Positions 42,591 to 51,832 are shown, numbered from the stretch's first letter. The stretch is DNA of 64,000 bases from Sandarakinorhabdus glacialis (GCF_014643455.1 NZ_BMJM01000003.1:184904-248903); one strand, 5' to 3'. The notes: generated by a model from the sequence alone, not told the origin. Numbers and translations are program-made.

Positions 42591-45020
42591 ATGATTGCGA
42601 GCTTCAGGGTCAAGACGGCGCTGCTATGTGCCAGCATGATGACGACGGCGATCGCCTCCGCACCGGCGATTGCCCAGGTCCAGCTGGCTTCCGCTGACGC
42701 GGCCGATGACGCTACCATGGATTCGGACGCGATCATCGTCACCGCGACCCGCCGGGCGGTCAGCCTCGCCGACGTGCCGATCAATATTGCCGCAATCGGG
42801 GCCGAGCAATTGCGCGAACAGCGGATCGACGACATCCGCTCGCTCGGCAGCTTCACGCCGGGTGTGACGATCATCGATTCAGGCCCGCGCGGTGCCGGCA
42901 ACATCGTTTTGCGCGGCATTTCGGCCGATGACACCAGCACCGGCGGCGCCAATACCGACAGCGCGCTGGCGATCTATCTTGGTGAAATCCCGCTTTATCT
43001 CGACTTCAAGCTGCTCGACATGCAGCGTGTCGAAGTGCTGCTAGGGCCGCAGGGCACGCTGTACGGCCTCGGCACGCTGGCCGGTGCCATTCGCTATATT
43101 CCGAACCGCCCGGACACCGAGAACTGGTCGGTCGACCTGCATAGCCGGGTGTCGGCGCGGGCCGAGAGCAAGGACCTGGGCTTCGTCGGCGACTTCACCC
43201 TCAATGTGCCGATCATCAAGGACCATGTCGCCTTCCGGACGACCAGCGGCTATTATTACGAGCCCGGTTTTATCGATTATCCGTTCGTCCTGCAGAACCC
43301 CGGCACCTCGTTGCCGCAGCCGGGCGGGACCAACCTGGGCACTGCGGCGCAACAGGGCTCCAACCTGCGGCGGGAGCGCGATGTCAACTATGAGCGGACC
43401 TACACGACGCGCAACCAGCTGCTTTTGCAGGCCAACGACGACATCAAGGCTTATCTGACCTATGCCTTCCAGCAGACCGAAACCGGCGGCCGCCAGGCCA
43501 ATGGGGCGGGCGTGCTGGGCAGCGGCAAATACGAAGGGCCATGGCGCTATCTCGAGCCGCAGAAGCGCAAGGCGCATCTGTTTGCCGGCGAGCTCGATAT
43601 CAACCTCGGCGATATCGCGCAGCTGGTGACGGCGACGGCGTATACCAAACAGGATATCGATGCGATCGGCGACAATACCGACCTGCTGCTCGACCTCGAT
43701 TACGACTATGAGCAGTTCCCGGCGTTCAGTTCCTATGCGCCGTCGCATAGCGAATACAAGCAGTTCAACCAGGAAGTTCGCTTTGTTTCGACGCACGGCG
43801 GCCCGTTCAGCTGGGTCGTCGGCGGGTTCTACAACAAGTTCGAGGTCGACAATAACCGGCAGGAATATGTACCGGGTTATTACGCCGCGTTCCCGACCGG
43901 GAAGCCCAACCCGAGCTTTTCGCGGACCCGGCCGGACGATCTCGAATATATGTCGTTCGTGCAGACCAAGACGGTCGAAAAGGCGCTGTTCGGCGAGGTG
44001 ACCTTCAAGCCGATCGACGCCTGGCAGATCACCGGCGGCCTGCGCTATTATGACTACACCGCCGAAGCCACCGGCGGCACCGAGATCCCCATGACCGGCG
44101 GCGGCGTGCGGCGGACGCCATATCCGCTGGTCCGGTTCGACCCTTCGCGGATCCGCTCGGGCAGCACGAGTTCGGATGGTTTCGTCTATAAATTCAACAC
44201 CTCGTACAAGTTCCGCGACGGTCTGCTGGCCTATGCGACCTATTCGACCGGCTACCGGATCGGCGGCGTCAACCGGGTGCCGCCGTGCATCATCCCGCTA
44301 CCGGCGGGGCAGAATGTCTGCGCCTTGCCCAACGAGCTGGTGTTCGGGCCTGACAAGACCAGGAACAAGGAAATCGGGCTGCGCGCGTCGTTCTTCGACA
44401 ACCGGCTGACGGTCAATCTGGCGGGCTTCATCGTCGACTGGAGCGATGTGCAGGTCGGTAGCCAGACGGCGAATGGTGCCGTCGGGATCACGATCAATGC
44501 CGCCGAGGCGAAGTCCCAGGGGATCGAGTTCTCGGGAACGGCGAAGCTGACCGACAGGCTGACCTTGTCGGCGACCTATGCCTATCTCGATGCCAAGCTG
44601 ACGGCCGACGCGCCCGGGCTGGTGACCGGGCTCGATGCGTCCAAGGGTGATCGCCTGCCGGGTTCGATGAAGAATTCGGGCAGCCTGATCGCCAATTACG
44701 TCCAGCCGGTGACCGAGGATGGCGATGTCGTGCTCAATTGGGCCGTGACCTACCAGGGCGATGTCCTGACACGGGTGGGCGAGCGCAACTTCGGCGAGAC
44801 ACTGCCTGACTATTGGTTGAACCGGGCGACGGTCTTTTACCGCACCAGCCAGTTCGAGTTCGGGGTGTTCGCCAACAACATATTCAATGTCTATGCGGTT
44901 ACTTCGATCGGACAGGACTATTCGAAGCAGACGGTCAATGATGGGCAGTATCTGCGATTCTACAGCCAGGGCGTGCTGACACCGCGGACTGTCGGGTTCG
45001 AGGGCCGTATTAAATTCTGA
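42591..45020 (+). CDS. TonB-dependent outer-membrane receptor
   Basis: An 809-residue receptor. Signal peptide about residues 1-27 (ends SAPAIAQ); TonB-box-like DAIIVTATRR (about 47-56); plug domain about 57-175 (VPINIAAIGAEQLREQR, GNIVLRGISADD, VEVLLGPQGTLYGLGTLAGA). The 22-strand barrel follows and ends in Phe (VGFEGRIKF). Energised uptake of a scarce, large or complexed solute. A GGGGGACGAG site precedes ATG 42591. It converges on the sulfotransferase-HupE-ureohydrolase set, so the ligand could be a metal complex or nitrogen compound (inference only). A clear terminator follows. Confidence 0.94.
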   Translation: MIASFRVKTALLCASMMTTAIASAPAIAQVQLASADAADDATMDSDAIIVTATRRAVSLADVPINIAAIGAEQLREQRIDDIRSLGSFTPGVTIIDSGPRGAGNIVLRGISADDTSTGGANTDSALAIYLGEIPLYLDFKLLDMQRVEVLLGPQGTLYGLGTLAGAIRYIPNRPDTENWSVDLHSRVSARAESKDLGFVGDFTLNVPIIKDHVAFRTTSGYYYEPGFIDYPFVLQNPGTSLPQPGGTNLGTAAQQGSNLRRERDVNYERTYTTRNQLLLQANDDIKAYLTYAFQQTETGGRQANGAGVLGSGKYEGPWRYLEPQKRKAHLFAGELDINLGDIAQLVTATAYTKQDIDAIGDNTDLLLDLDYDYEQFPAFSSYAPSHSEYKQFNQEVRFVSTHGGPFSWVVGGFYNKFEVDNNRQEYVPGYYAAFPTGKPNPSFSRTRPDDLEYMSFVQTKTVEKALFGEVTFKPIDAWQITGGLRYYDYTAEATGGTEIPMTGGGVRRTPYPLVRFDPSRIRSGSTSSDGFVYKFNTSYKFRDGLLAYATYSTGYRIGGVNRVPPCIIPLPAGQNVCALPNELVFGPDKTRNKEIGLRASFFDNRLTVNLAGFIVDWSDVQVGSQTANGAVGITINAAEAKSQGIEFSGTAKLTDRLTLSATYAYLDAKLTADAPGLVTGLDASKGDRLPGSMKNSGSLIANYVQPVTEDGDVVLNWAVTYQGDVLTRVGERNFGETLPDYWLNRATVFYRTSQFEFGVFANNIFNVYAVTSIGQDYSKQTVNDGQYLRFYSQGVLTPRTVGFEGRIKF

Positions 45021-45042
45021 GCTGTTGACGGGGACGGGACGA

Positions 45043-45077
45043 GGGGCTGCTCCGGGAACCGGACGGCCCCTTTTTTT
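45043..45077 (+). terminator. Rho-independent terminator after the TonB receptor
   Basis: Stem GGGGC/GCCCC (45043-45047, 45066-45070) plus inner stem TCCGG/CCGGA around GAA, followed by seven T. The remaining 190 bp to the convergent gene (45078-45267) is relatively AT-rich, and I see no gene in it. Confidence 0.85.
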
Positions 45078-45267
45078 GGCGTCGGGTGTTTTTTGAGAAG
45101 TCGAGCGATTTTAGGGCGTTAAAGGCTACAAGTTCACTGGGACGCGAATTTTTTACGTGGTGTTTTTCGCGGTTTGGGCGGGTGTACGGATCGAGTCTGG
45201 AGGCGACTGCTTGCCATCAATAACCGATATGGTTTGTTTTGTCAAGGTTTGCGGTTGGGGGGCGGTT

Positions 45268-46884
45268 TTACGGCGACGGGGGACCATCCCCACCCGGGCC
45301 GCGAAGACGCGTCTCTCGCCTCCCCCCTTGAGGGGGAGGGCAAGATATGCCCTGTTCCTCGAGCAAAGCCTTGGCCGGAGCGAGGGCGCCGGCATGGGCT
45401 TGCCAGCGGGCGACCGCGTCGGTGTAGATCGGGCGGCGGACCTGCGCGGCGCTCGGGGTGGCGACGGGGGCGGACTGGGTGTGGAAATCGAGCGCCTTGT
45501 CGGTCCATTCGAGGTTGCAGTGCGCGTAGAGCGCGCGGCTCTGCTGCTCCTGGTTGGCGACAAGGGCTTCGTAGGAGAGTTGCAGGATGCGGCCGGGCAA
45601 AAGGCGGTCCCAGAAGGCCATCAGCCGGTCGAAACGGGCGTAGTAGCGGGCGGTGTCGAGCAAGTCGTAGCTGTAATGGTAGTAGGTCGAGGTCGTAGCA
45701 AAGAGGTTTTTGTAGTTGCTCCAGATGGTGTCGAGGGGGTGGCGGCGCAGGCAGATGATGGCGGCAGCGGGCAATGCGCGGGCAATATGAGCGATGTAGA
45801 GGCTGTTCGCCGGTAGTTTGTCGATGAAACGGCCCCCGGATTCTTGGGCGTACTGGTTGGCGCGGGACATGTAGAGGCGGCCGACGGTTTCGGGGGCGAG
45901 GGCGCCCGAGGCGGCGATGGTTTCGGGGTCGATGACGAGGCGCGAACGCGTGCCGGTGAGTTGCTTGATGGCCAGCGGCATGGCCTGGAATTCGCCGGCG
46001 CTGTGGACCTGGGGATGCGATGACAGGATGCGATCGACGAGGGTGGTGCCGGTGCGCGGCATGCCGGTGATGAAGATCGGCGCGTCGGTGACGGTGCTGG
46101 GGCCGGTGAAGAAACCGGGCGCGGAAAAGCCGGTTTCGAGGGCGTCGAAGATGGCGGCGTCCTGGGCAAAATCATAGCCGATGCGCGCCTTGTGGGCGGT
46201 GTTGGCGGCCTCGAGGTGACGGTATGCGGGTTCGGCTTGCCCTAGCTCCTCATATTCCTTGGCGAGGGCGTAGCGAATGCGGAGCGCGTCGGCGGGGGGG
46301 GCGGCGGGGAGGACGGCTTCGAGGCGGGCTATGTGGTTTTGTTCGGCGCTGGCCTTGGTCAGGCCGGACAGGGCGTAATGGGCGCGGCCGTTGGTGGGGG
46401 CGCGGGCGATGATGAACTCGTATTGCGCGGCGGACTCAGTGGTGCGGCCGATGAAGCCGAGGGCGGCGGCGAGATTGTAGCGGAATTCGAGGTTGCCGCC
46501 GTCCATGGCGACGGCGGGTTCGAAGGCGTGGAGCGCGGCGTGGTGATCACCCAATCGGGCATAGACGCAGCCGATGGTGTCGTGGGTGAGCGCGTCCTGC
46601 GGTCCGATGGCGCGGGCGGTGTCGGCGGCGGCGCGGGCCTGGGCTTCGCGGCGGACGGTGATGAGCAGACGGGCGTGCTGGGCGAGATATTCGGCGGTGG
46701 GGTGGAGGGCGATGGCGGCTTCGAGGTGGGTGATGCCGGCGGTGATGCGGCCTTGCAGGGCTTCGGCGAGGCCGGTGATGAAGCGGGCTTCGGCGGGATT
46801 GGCGATGTTGCGCGCGATGCGGCGGGCGGAATCGGGGTCGTTTTGGGCGAGGGCTTCGCGGGCGGCGGTGGTGCGGGGGTCCAT
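45268..46884 (-). CDS. TPR-sulfotransferase family protein
   Basis: A 538-residue two-part protein. Residues about 1-245 are TPR-like helical repeats (ITHLEAAIALHPTAEYLAQH, VYARLGDHHAALHAFEPAVA, YALAKEYEELGQAEPAYRHL). Residues about 265-515 are a Sulfotransfer_3-type domain with PAPS-binding loop FITGMPRTGTTLVDRILSSH and a later ALPAAAIICLRRHPLDTIWS, the 3'-phosphate-binding region. The acceptor is unknown. The last about 20 residues are encoded by a palindromic C/G tract (45319-45339) and look like a read-through tail. ATG 46884 gives MDPRTTAAREAL. Last gene of the minus-strand set starting at 50458. Confidence 0.85.
   Translation of the reverse strand: MDPRTTAAREALAQNDPDSARRIARNIANPAEARFITGLAEALQGRITAGITHLEAAIALHPTAEYLAQHARLLITVRREAQARAAADTARAIGPQDALTHDTIGCVYARLGDHHAALHAFEPAVAMDGGNLEFRYNLAAALGFIGRTTESAAQYEFIIARAPTNGRAHYALSGLTKASAEQNHIARLEAVLPAAPPADALRIRYALAKEYEELGQAEPAYRHLEAANTAHKARIGYDFAQDAAIFDALETGFSAPGFFTGPSTVTDAPIFITGMPRTGTTLVDRILSSHPQVHSAGEFQAMPLAIKQLTGTRSRLVIDPETIAASGALAPETVGRLYMSRANQYAQESGGRFIDKLPANSLYIAHIARALPAAAIICLRRHPLDTIWSNYKNLFATTSTYYHYSYDLLDTARYYARFDRLMAFWDRLLPGRILQLSYEALVANQEQQSRALYAHCNLEWTDKALDFHTQSAPVATPSAAQVRRPIYTDAVARWQAHAGALAPAKALLEEQGISCPPPQGGRRETRLRGPGGDGPPSP
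45319..45339. repeat. C/G-tract palindrome within the 3' end of the sulfotransferase gene
   Basis: An 8-bp perfect stem CCTCCCCC/GGGGGAGG with a CTTGA loop. On the gene's strand it encodes the terminal CPPPQGG region, so a repeat seems to have overwritten the native end of the protein. Confidence 0.7.
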
Positions 46885-46921
46885 CAGGGGGTGGTTCTTT
46901 GCATGGCGGGATAGCGCAGGA

Positions 46922-46955
46922 GAAACTGGGTCCCGGGTCAAGCCCGGGATGACAG
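46922..46955 (+). repeat. Palindromic intergenic repeat, type 2
   Basis: Stem TCCCGGG (46931-46937) and CCCGGGA (46943-46949), loop TCAAG, then TGAC. It matches the elements at 12498-12569. It lies upstream of the sulfotransferase start. Confidence 0.85.
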
Positions 46956-46997
46956 ATTTTGTTGGGGGTTTGGTATTACGACGAACAGAAGAAACAC

Positions 46998-47057
46998 CCA
47001 CCCCCGACCCCTCCGTTGACGCGAAGGCGTCGCCTGCGGCTGAAGAAGGGAGGGGAG
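46998..47057. repeat. Nested hairpin between HupE and sulfotransferase genes
   Basis: An inner stem GACGC/GCGTC around GAAG (47018-47031) is enclosed by complementary CCCCTCC and GGGAGGGG arms. Located directly after the HupE-type gene stop on the minus strand, it may weaken transcription into the sulfotransferase gene. Confidence 0.55.
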
Positions 47058-47065
47058 AAGAGGGG

Positions 47066-48202
47066 TCAGGTGAAGCTGGCGACGCGTTCGAAGAGCCAGA
47101 AGCTGCCGATGGCGCCGGCGCCGTAGAGGGCGGCGAGGCGGAAGGGTTGGGCCTGGCCGGCGGTGCGGGCCAGCGCGGCGAGGCTGATGACGGCGGCGAC
47201 GAAGGCCAGTTGTCCGGCTTCGACGCCGAGGTTGAAGAAGACCAGCCCGGTGACGCGCTCATGGTCGGGGACGCCGAGTTCGCCGAGGACGGTGGCGAAG
47301 CCGAGGCCGTGGAGCAGCCCGAAGGCGCCGACGACAACAGCATAGCGGAGGCGGGTGGTGCGGTCCTCGTGGCCGGGATTTTTGGCGAGCAGCGCCTCGC
47401 GCGCCATGAAGGCGATCGACAGGGCGATCACGGCTTCGACGGGGGGCACGGGGACGCTGACGACTTCGAAGAATGCCAGCGCCAGCGACAGCGAGTGGCC
47501 GACCGTGAAGATCGTTACCAGCATGACCAGGGTGCGGCCGCGGGTCAGCATGCAGAGGCAGAGGACGAAGGCGAGGTGATCCCAGTTGCCGAGGATGTGC
47601 CAGAAACCTTGGGTGAGGAAATCGCCGGCGACGGTGGTGAAGGGGCGCTGGACGACATCGGTGACGCCGATCGGCAGGACGACGCCGGTTTCTGTCGCTT
47701 GGAGTTGCGACTGCGCCTGGACGCCCATCGCGCTGCTGGTGAAGGCGGCGCCGTCGACCGCCCAGGGGGTGGTGATGGTGTCGGCGCGGACGAGGTCGCG
47801 GTCGCACTTGATCGTGAACGACAGGCGGGCGCGGCCGGATTGGGTCTGGCGGCTTTGATCGATCTGGGTGCAGCCGGCGGGCCAGATGACGGGGCTGGCG
47901 TTGGTGACTGCCTCGGGCAGGCTGACGATGAGCTCGTAGAGGCCGGGTTCTTCGCCGAGGATGAAGCTGTATTCGCCGAGGTTGAAGACGTCGGCGCGGG
48001 CGGGTTGGGCGGTCGAGAAGGCGATCGCCATGACGAGGAGGGCGATGGCGAGGAGACGGTTGAGGAGAAGGGACGAGGGGTTGGGGGCTGCGGTGGTCGG
48101 CAGGACAGTGGCGCCCTGACGCCGGCGATTGGTGCTTGGCGGCACGGCTGGATGCCAGCCTTCGCTGGCATGACGGGGGGGGAATTTGGTGGTGGTGGCC
48201 AT
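47066..48202 (-). CDS. HupE/UreJ-type membrane protein
   Basis: A 378-residue protein. A signal-like helix (about residues 46-68, LLAIALLVMAIAFSTAQPARA) is followed by a periplasmic beta-rich domain of about 120 residues and a C-terminal bundle of five or six helices with GFWHILGNWDHLAFVLCL, FTVGHSLSLALAFF and GAFGLLHGLGFATVL. These conserved His residues fit the HupE/UreJ_2 family, linked by homology to nickel handling, though uptake activity is not proven for this subtype. From ATG 48202 the first 45 residues include a translated palindromic repeat; true initiation may be at an ATG inside the signal-like helix. It sits between a parvulin-like gene and a sulfotransferase and near urease. Confidence 0.82.
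   Translation of the reverse strand: MATTTKFPPRHASEGWHPAVPPSTNRRRQGATVLPTTAAPNPSSLLLNRLLAIALLVMAIAFSTAQPARADVFNLGEYSFILGEEPGLYELIVSLPEAVTNASPVIWPAGCTQIDQSRQTQSGRARLSFTIKCDRDLVRADTITTPWAVDGAAFTSSAMGVQAQSQLQATETGVVLPIGVTDVVQRPFTTVAGDFLTQGFWHILGNWDHLAFVLCLCMLTRGRTLVMLVTIFTVGHSLSLALAFFEVVSVPVPPVEAVIALSIAFMAREALLAKNPGHEDRTTRLRYAVVVGAFGLLHGLGFATVLGELGVPDHERVTGLVFFNLGVEAGQLAFVAAVISLAALARTAGQAQPFRLAALYGAGAIGSFWLFERVASFT
48148..48174 (+). repeat. Palindromic repeat, type 3, inside the HupE-type reading frame
   Basis: Stem TGCCAGC, loop CTTC, stem GCTGGCA (48153-48170), then TGAC. The second copy at 51872-51898 has the paired change TACCAGC/GCTGGTA, which keeps the stem. Confidence 0.85.
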
Positions 48203-48206
48203 TGGG

Positions 48207-49010
48207 TCAGCCTTTAATGTCGACGGCATATTTGGCTTCCATGCGCGTGATCGCGGCGTCGACGGCGCCGCTGGACTGGGCGGCGGCCATGTCCTGGCGG
48301 ACCTGGTCGCGGACGTCGGTGTAACGCATCAGCGCGGGCGGGTTGCGGGCCGCGACGCGGAGGTAGTGGACGCCGCGTGCCGAGGGGTACGGGCCGACCC
48401 AGGTGCCGATGGGGGCCTTGCGTGCCGCGGCGAGAACCGGCGCGCCGAACATGCCGCGGAGCATCGATTCGCCGTAGTTGGGGAAACGCTTGCCCATCCA
48501 GAAATCGTCGCCGTCGATGCGGTCGCCGCGGTTGAGCGCAGCGAGGATCGCGTCGGGAGCCGGCGGCCCCTCCTTGGAAACAGGCAGGGCCGTGAAAAAG
48601 ACCTGGTCGAGGGTGATCTGCGGTTCGGCGCGGTAGAGGTCGCCGTGTTCGGAATAGAAATCGAGCTGGTCGGCTTCGGACGGCGTCTGTGGGGCACCGG
48701 CGATGAGAAAGCGCAGCCGGTCGACAAGGCGGGCCTTGGTGGTGCGGTCGGTCAGGTGCATGCCGCGCTCGATGGCCTCGCGGAACAGGATTTCGTCGGC
48801 GACATAGTCCTTGACCAGCTTGCGGCGCTGGGCGGCGTCGGGCTCGCGGCCGGTCATCATCCTGTAGTCGGCGACTAGGCTTTGCTGGACCGCGGCCGAG
48901 ATCTCGATGGTGTTGTGGCTGCGGCCGAGCGCCCACCAGCCGAGGAAAAGTGCGGCGCCGAGTGCGAGGAAGATGGCGAGCGGGTCGCGGAGCAGGCGGC
49001 GTGCGGTCAT
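48207..49010 (-). CDS. Membrane-anchored parvulin-like peptidyl-prolyl isomerase family protein
   Basis: A 267-residue protein: N-terminal anchor (LAIFLALGAALFLGWWALG, about residues 10-28), a helical SurA/PpiC-like chaperone region (about 40-120), and a rotamase-like C-terminal domain (about 120-250, ITLDQVFFTALPVS, GTWVGPYPSARGVHYLRVAAR). Several usual parvulin active-site residues are not evident, so a chaperone role is possible. ATG 49010 overlaps the ureohydrolase stop (ATGA). It is probably a folding partner for the exported or membrane proteins encoded beside it. Confidence 0.8.
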   Translation of the reverse strand: MTARRLLRDPLAIFLALGAALFLGWWALGRSHNTIEISAAVQQSLVADYRMMTGREPDAAQRRKLVKDYVADEILFREAIERGMHLTDRTTKARLVDRLRFLIAGAPQTPSEADQLDFYSEHGDLYRAEPQITLDQVFFTALPVSKEGPPAPDAILAALNRGDRIDGDDFWMGKRFPNYGESMLRGMFGAPVLAAARKAPIGTWVGPYPSARGVHYLRVAARNPPALMRYTDVRDQVRQDMAAAQSSGAVDAAITRMEAKYAVDIKG

Positions 49011-50458
49011 GGCTGACTCCGGGGCTTTTTCCGGGCCGGATACGGCGGCAGGTTGTGGTTGGTGGTCAGCGGGCTGAGATAGTGTTCCGACGTCAGGCCC
49101 CTTTTGCGCATGGCGAGGCCGGTCAGGCATTCGCGCAGGATGCGGTTGGCGTTAAGGGCGCTGGTGTAGCCGGGGTCGACTAGGGGATTGGTCTCGACGA
49201 GTTCGAAGCCGATAACGTTGGTCTCGGCGCACAGGCGGCGGACGATCGGCATGGCCTCGCGCATGGTCAGCCCGCCGGGTTCGGGGGTGCCGGTGCCGGG
49301 CATGAACGCCGGATCGAGAACGTCGACGTCGAAGCTGATGAAGATCTTGTCGGAGCCGTCGCGGGCTTCACGGACGGCCTTGTCCATGACGGTTTTCCAG
49401 TCGGTTTTTTCGACTTCGGCCATCGGGTGGTAGCGGAAGCCCTGCTCGCGCATCCATTCGAAGCCGGCCTGGTTGGGGAAATAGCCGCGCAGGCCGATCT
49501 GGACGAAGTTGCGGCCGTTGACGAGGCCTTCCTTGAAGATGCGGTAGACCGGCTGGCCGTGGCTGGTGAGGTGGTCGCCATACTGCGAGGCGTCGTAATG
49601 CGCGTCGAAGTGGACGATGCCGAACTTGCCCTTGCCATGGACGTCGGCCATGGCGCCGGCGTCGGGATACATCAGCGAATGGTCGCCGCCGACGATGATC
49701 GGGATGGTGCCGGTGCGGGCGACCGCGGCGACCTGCTGGCGAATATGGGCGAGGCTGCGCTCGGTCGACATCTGGTCGACGGCGATATCGCCGTAATCGA
49801 CGACGTTGAGTTCGTTGAAGGGCGAGACCATGACGTGCATGTTTTCGGGGGTGACAAAGCCCATGCCCTTGTAGACTTCGCCGGTGCGGATGGCGCGCGG
49901 GCCATAGGCGGCGCCGCGATAGCCCGAGCCCTGGTCGAGGCCGATGCCCATGATGGCGACGTCGACCTTGCCGGCGACGAGGTCCTCGGGCGTGATGGCG
50001 ACGGGCTGGTTGAAGAAGGTCGGGATGCCGAGCTTGGGTCCGGAGCCGAGGTAGCGGTTGAGGTTGATCGGGCCGGGGGTGCGCGGCGTGTCCATGGCGG
50101 GCGGGCGCAGGACCTTCCAGCCGTTGAAGCCGGCGTCGCCCGTGTTGAGCGGGATGGTGGCCTCGTCCTTGCCGGGGTGGAACTTGCGCTCCTCGACGAC
50201 CGCCATCATGCCGTCGATATAGGCTTCGATCTCGGCGGGGGTCTTGGTTTCGAAGCGCTTGAAGAGCAGTTCCTTGCGGGCGGCGAAGCTGCCGGTGTCG
50301 TCGGACAGGAGGAAGGCGCGCTTGTCCTTGGAGAGGCCGGCGATCTTGGGGGCGAGCCAGTCGGGGATGGTGACGGCGGTCTGGGCGAAGACCAGCGCGC
50401 CGGATGCGGCAGCGAGGAGGAGGACGGCCCCTGCCCTTTTCAGTCGATGCAATGCCAT
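49007..50458 (-). CDS. Exported ureohydrolase (arginase/agmatinase/guanidinase superfamily)
   Basis: A 483-residue protein, longer than cytoplasmic arginases (about 300). Residues 1-26 form a signal peptide (LLLAAASGALVFAQ). An extra N-terminal region of about 130 residues precedes the catalytic domain. All binuclear-metal motifs are present: GGDHS (His260), FDAHYD (Asp285, His287, Asp289) and SFDVDVLDP (Asp377, Asp379). Family reaction: hydrolysis of a guanidino compound to urea plus amine (or ammonia from guanidine). Substrate and metal (Mn or Ni) cannot be read from sequence. It is divergent from urtA, which suggests that the urea is re-imported. First gene of a minus-strand set with parvulin-like and HupE-type genes. 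Confidence 0.88.
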   Translation of the reverse strand: MALHRLKRAGAVLLLAAASGALVFAQTAVTIPDWLAPKIAGLSKDKRAFLLSDDTGSFAARKELLFKRFETKTPAEIEAYIDGMMAVVEERKFHPGKDEATIPLNTGDAGFNGWKVLRPPAMDTPRTPGPINLNRYLGSGPKLGIPTFFNQPVAITPEDLVAGKVDVAIMGIGLDQGSGYRGAAYGPRAIRTGEVYKGMGFVTPENMHVMVSPFNELNVVDYGDIAVDQMSTERSLAHIRQQVAAVARTGTIPIIVGGDHSLMYPDAGAMADVHGKGKFGIVHFDAHYDASQYGDHLTSHGQPVYRIFKEGLVNGRNFVQIGLRGYFPNQAGFEWMREQGFRYHPMAEVEKTDWKTVMDKAVREARDGSDKIFISFDVDVLDPAFMPGTGTPEPGGLTMREAMPIVRRLCAETNVIGFELVETNPLVDPGYTSALNANRILRECLTGLAMRKRGLTSEHYLSPLTTNHNLPPYPARKKPRSQP

Positions 50459-50594
50459 TGGTTTTTCCCCTGCGCGGCCATTGAATACACCTTGGGCGAG
50501 GCCGCAAGAGCTACGTCAAATAACACATATCGGCATGGGGAGCGGCGACTAGAGAATTGGCGGCACGGGGCAATTTTTGTTGTGAAGGCTCGCC

Positions 50595-51773
50595 ATGATC
50601 TACCGCTTTTTGCTTGGCTGTGCTGTCCTGGCTTCGGTGCCCGCCCATGCGGCGACGCCGGTCAAGGTCGGCGTCCTGCAGTCCCTGACCGGGACCATGG
50701 CGATCAGCGAAGTGACGGTCAAAAATGCCGAACTGATGGCGATCGACGAGATCAACGCCAAGGGCGGCGTGATGGGTCGGCCGATACTGGCGATCGTCGA
50801 GGATGGCGGATCGGACCCGGCGACGTTCGCGCAAAAGGCCGGCAAGCTGATCCAGTCGAACGGCGTGGCGACGGTGTTCGGCGGCTGGACCTCCGCCAGC
50901 CGCAAGGCGATGCTGCCGGTGTTCCAGCGCGCCAAGGGGCTGTTGTGGTATCCGGTGCAGTTCGAGGGCAATGAATGCTCGCCCAACATCATGTACACGG
51001 GCGCGCAGCCGAACCAGCAGATCCTGCCGGCGCTGCGCTGGGCGACGGCTGAGGGGTACAAGAACTATTTCCTGATCGGGTCGGATTATGTGTTTCCGCG
51101 CACGGCGAACTTGATCCTGAAGAAGCGCATCGGGCAGGCGAAGCTGGGCGTCGCCGGCGAGGAATATGTGCCGCTGGGCGGGACGGACTTCAGTGCCGTG
51201 ATCGCCAAGGTGCGTGCCGCCAAGCCGGACATCATTTTTTCGACGCTGAATGGCGATAGCAATGTGGCGTTCTTCAAGCAGATGGCGGCCGCTGGCATGA
51301 CATCGGCCAAATTGCCGGTGATGAGCTTCAGCATCGCCGAGCAGGAGGCGCAGGCGATGGGGCCGGCGCTGGTCAATGGCAGCTATGCAGTGTGGAATTA
51401 TTTCCAGTCCTTGCCGACGGCCGAGAACAAGGCGTTCGTGGCGGCGTACAAGAAGAAATACGGCGCCAGGGCGGCGATTACCGACCCGATGGTCCATGGT
51501 TATGCCAACGTTTACCTGTGGAAGGCGGCGGTCGAGAAGGCCGGGAGCTTCGAGCCGGAAAAGGTGCGCAAGGCGGCAGTTTCGATGGCGGCGATCCCGT
51601 CACCAATGGGGCCGATCAAGATGGCGCCGAACCAGAGCCTCGTGCAGCGGGCCTATGTGGGGAAATTGCAGCCGGATGGGCAGTTCAAGGTGGTGTCACA
51701 GTTGGCCGGGATGATCGCGCCGCTGCCGTATGATGCGCTGGCGTTTCCTGGGAAGAGTTGCAAGCCGATTTGA
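50595..51773 (+). CDS. urtA: Urea ABC transporter substrate-binding protein UrtA
   Basis: A 392-residue periplasmic binding protein. Signal peptide residues 1-19 (ends PAHA); the mature part begins TPVKVGVLQSLTGTMAISE. UrtA signatures include FGGWTSASRKAMLPVF, WYPVQFEGNECSPNIMYTGA and PNQQILPALRW. It delivers urea to UrtBC. It is separated from urtB by a hairpin-T tract and a palindromic repeat, allowing more UrtA than membrane parts. Its promoter region (50459-50594) is shared with the divergent ureohydrolase gene. Confidence 0.95.
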   Translation: MIYRFLLGCAVLASVPAHAATPVKVGVLQSLTGTMAISEVTVKNAELMAIDEINAKGGVMGRPILAIVEDGGSDPATFAQKAGKLIQSNGVATVFGGWTSASRKAMLPVFQRAKGLLWYPVQFEGNECSPNIMYTGAQPNQQILPALRWATAEGYKNYFLIGSDYVFPRTANLILKKRIGQAKLGVAGEEYVPLGGTDFSAVIAKVRAAKPDIIFSTLNGDSNVAFFKQMAAAGMTSAKLPVMSFSIAEQEAQAMGPALVNGSYAVWNYFQSLPTAENKAFVAAYKKKYGARAAITDPMVHGYANVYLWKAAVEKAGSFEPEKVRKAAVSMAAIPSPMGPIKMAPNQSLVQRAYVGKLQPDGQFKVVSQLAGMIAPLPYDALAFPGKSCKPI

Positions 51774-51807
51774 TGGTGGGCGTGGTTTCAGAGCCTCCGG
51801 CGGCTGG

Positions 51808-51832
51808 GGCCTGGGGTCCCGGGCCATTTTTT
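51808..51832 (+). terminator. Terminator or attenuator between urtA and urtB
   Basis: A GC-rich hairpin GGCCTGGG/CCCGGGCC (51808-51825, one G-T pair) is followed by A and six T. Partial termination here would favour urtA over urtBCDE. Confidence 0.6.

Noticed and set aside
46574..48217. 547-residue plus-strand open frame
   Set aside because: Glu/Gly/Ala-rich shadow of the TPR-sulfotransferase and HupE-type genes.
49427..50974. 515-residue plus-strand open frame across the ureohydrolase and urtA start
   Set aside because: Shadow frame; it crosses two well-supported genes and the divergent promoter region.
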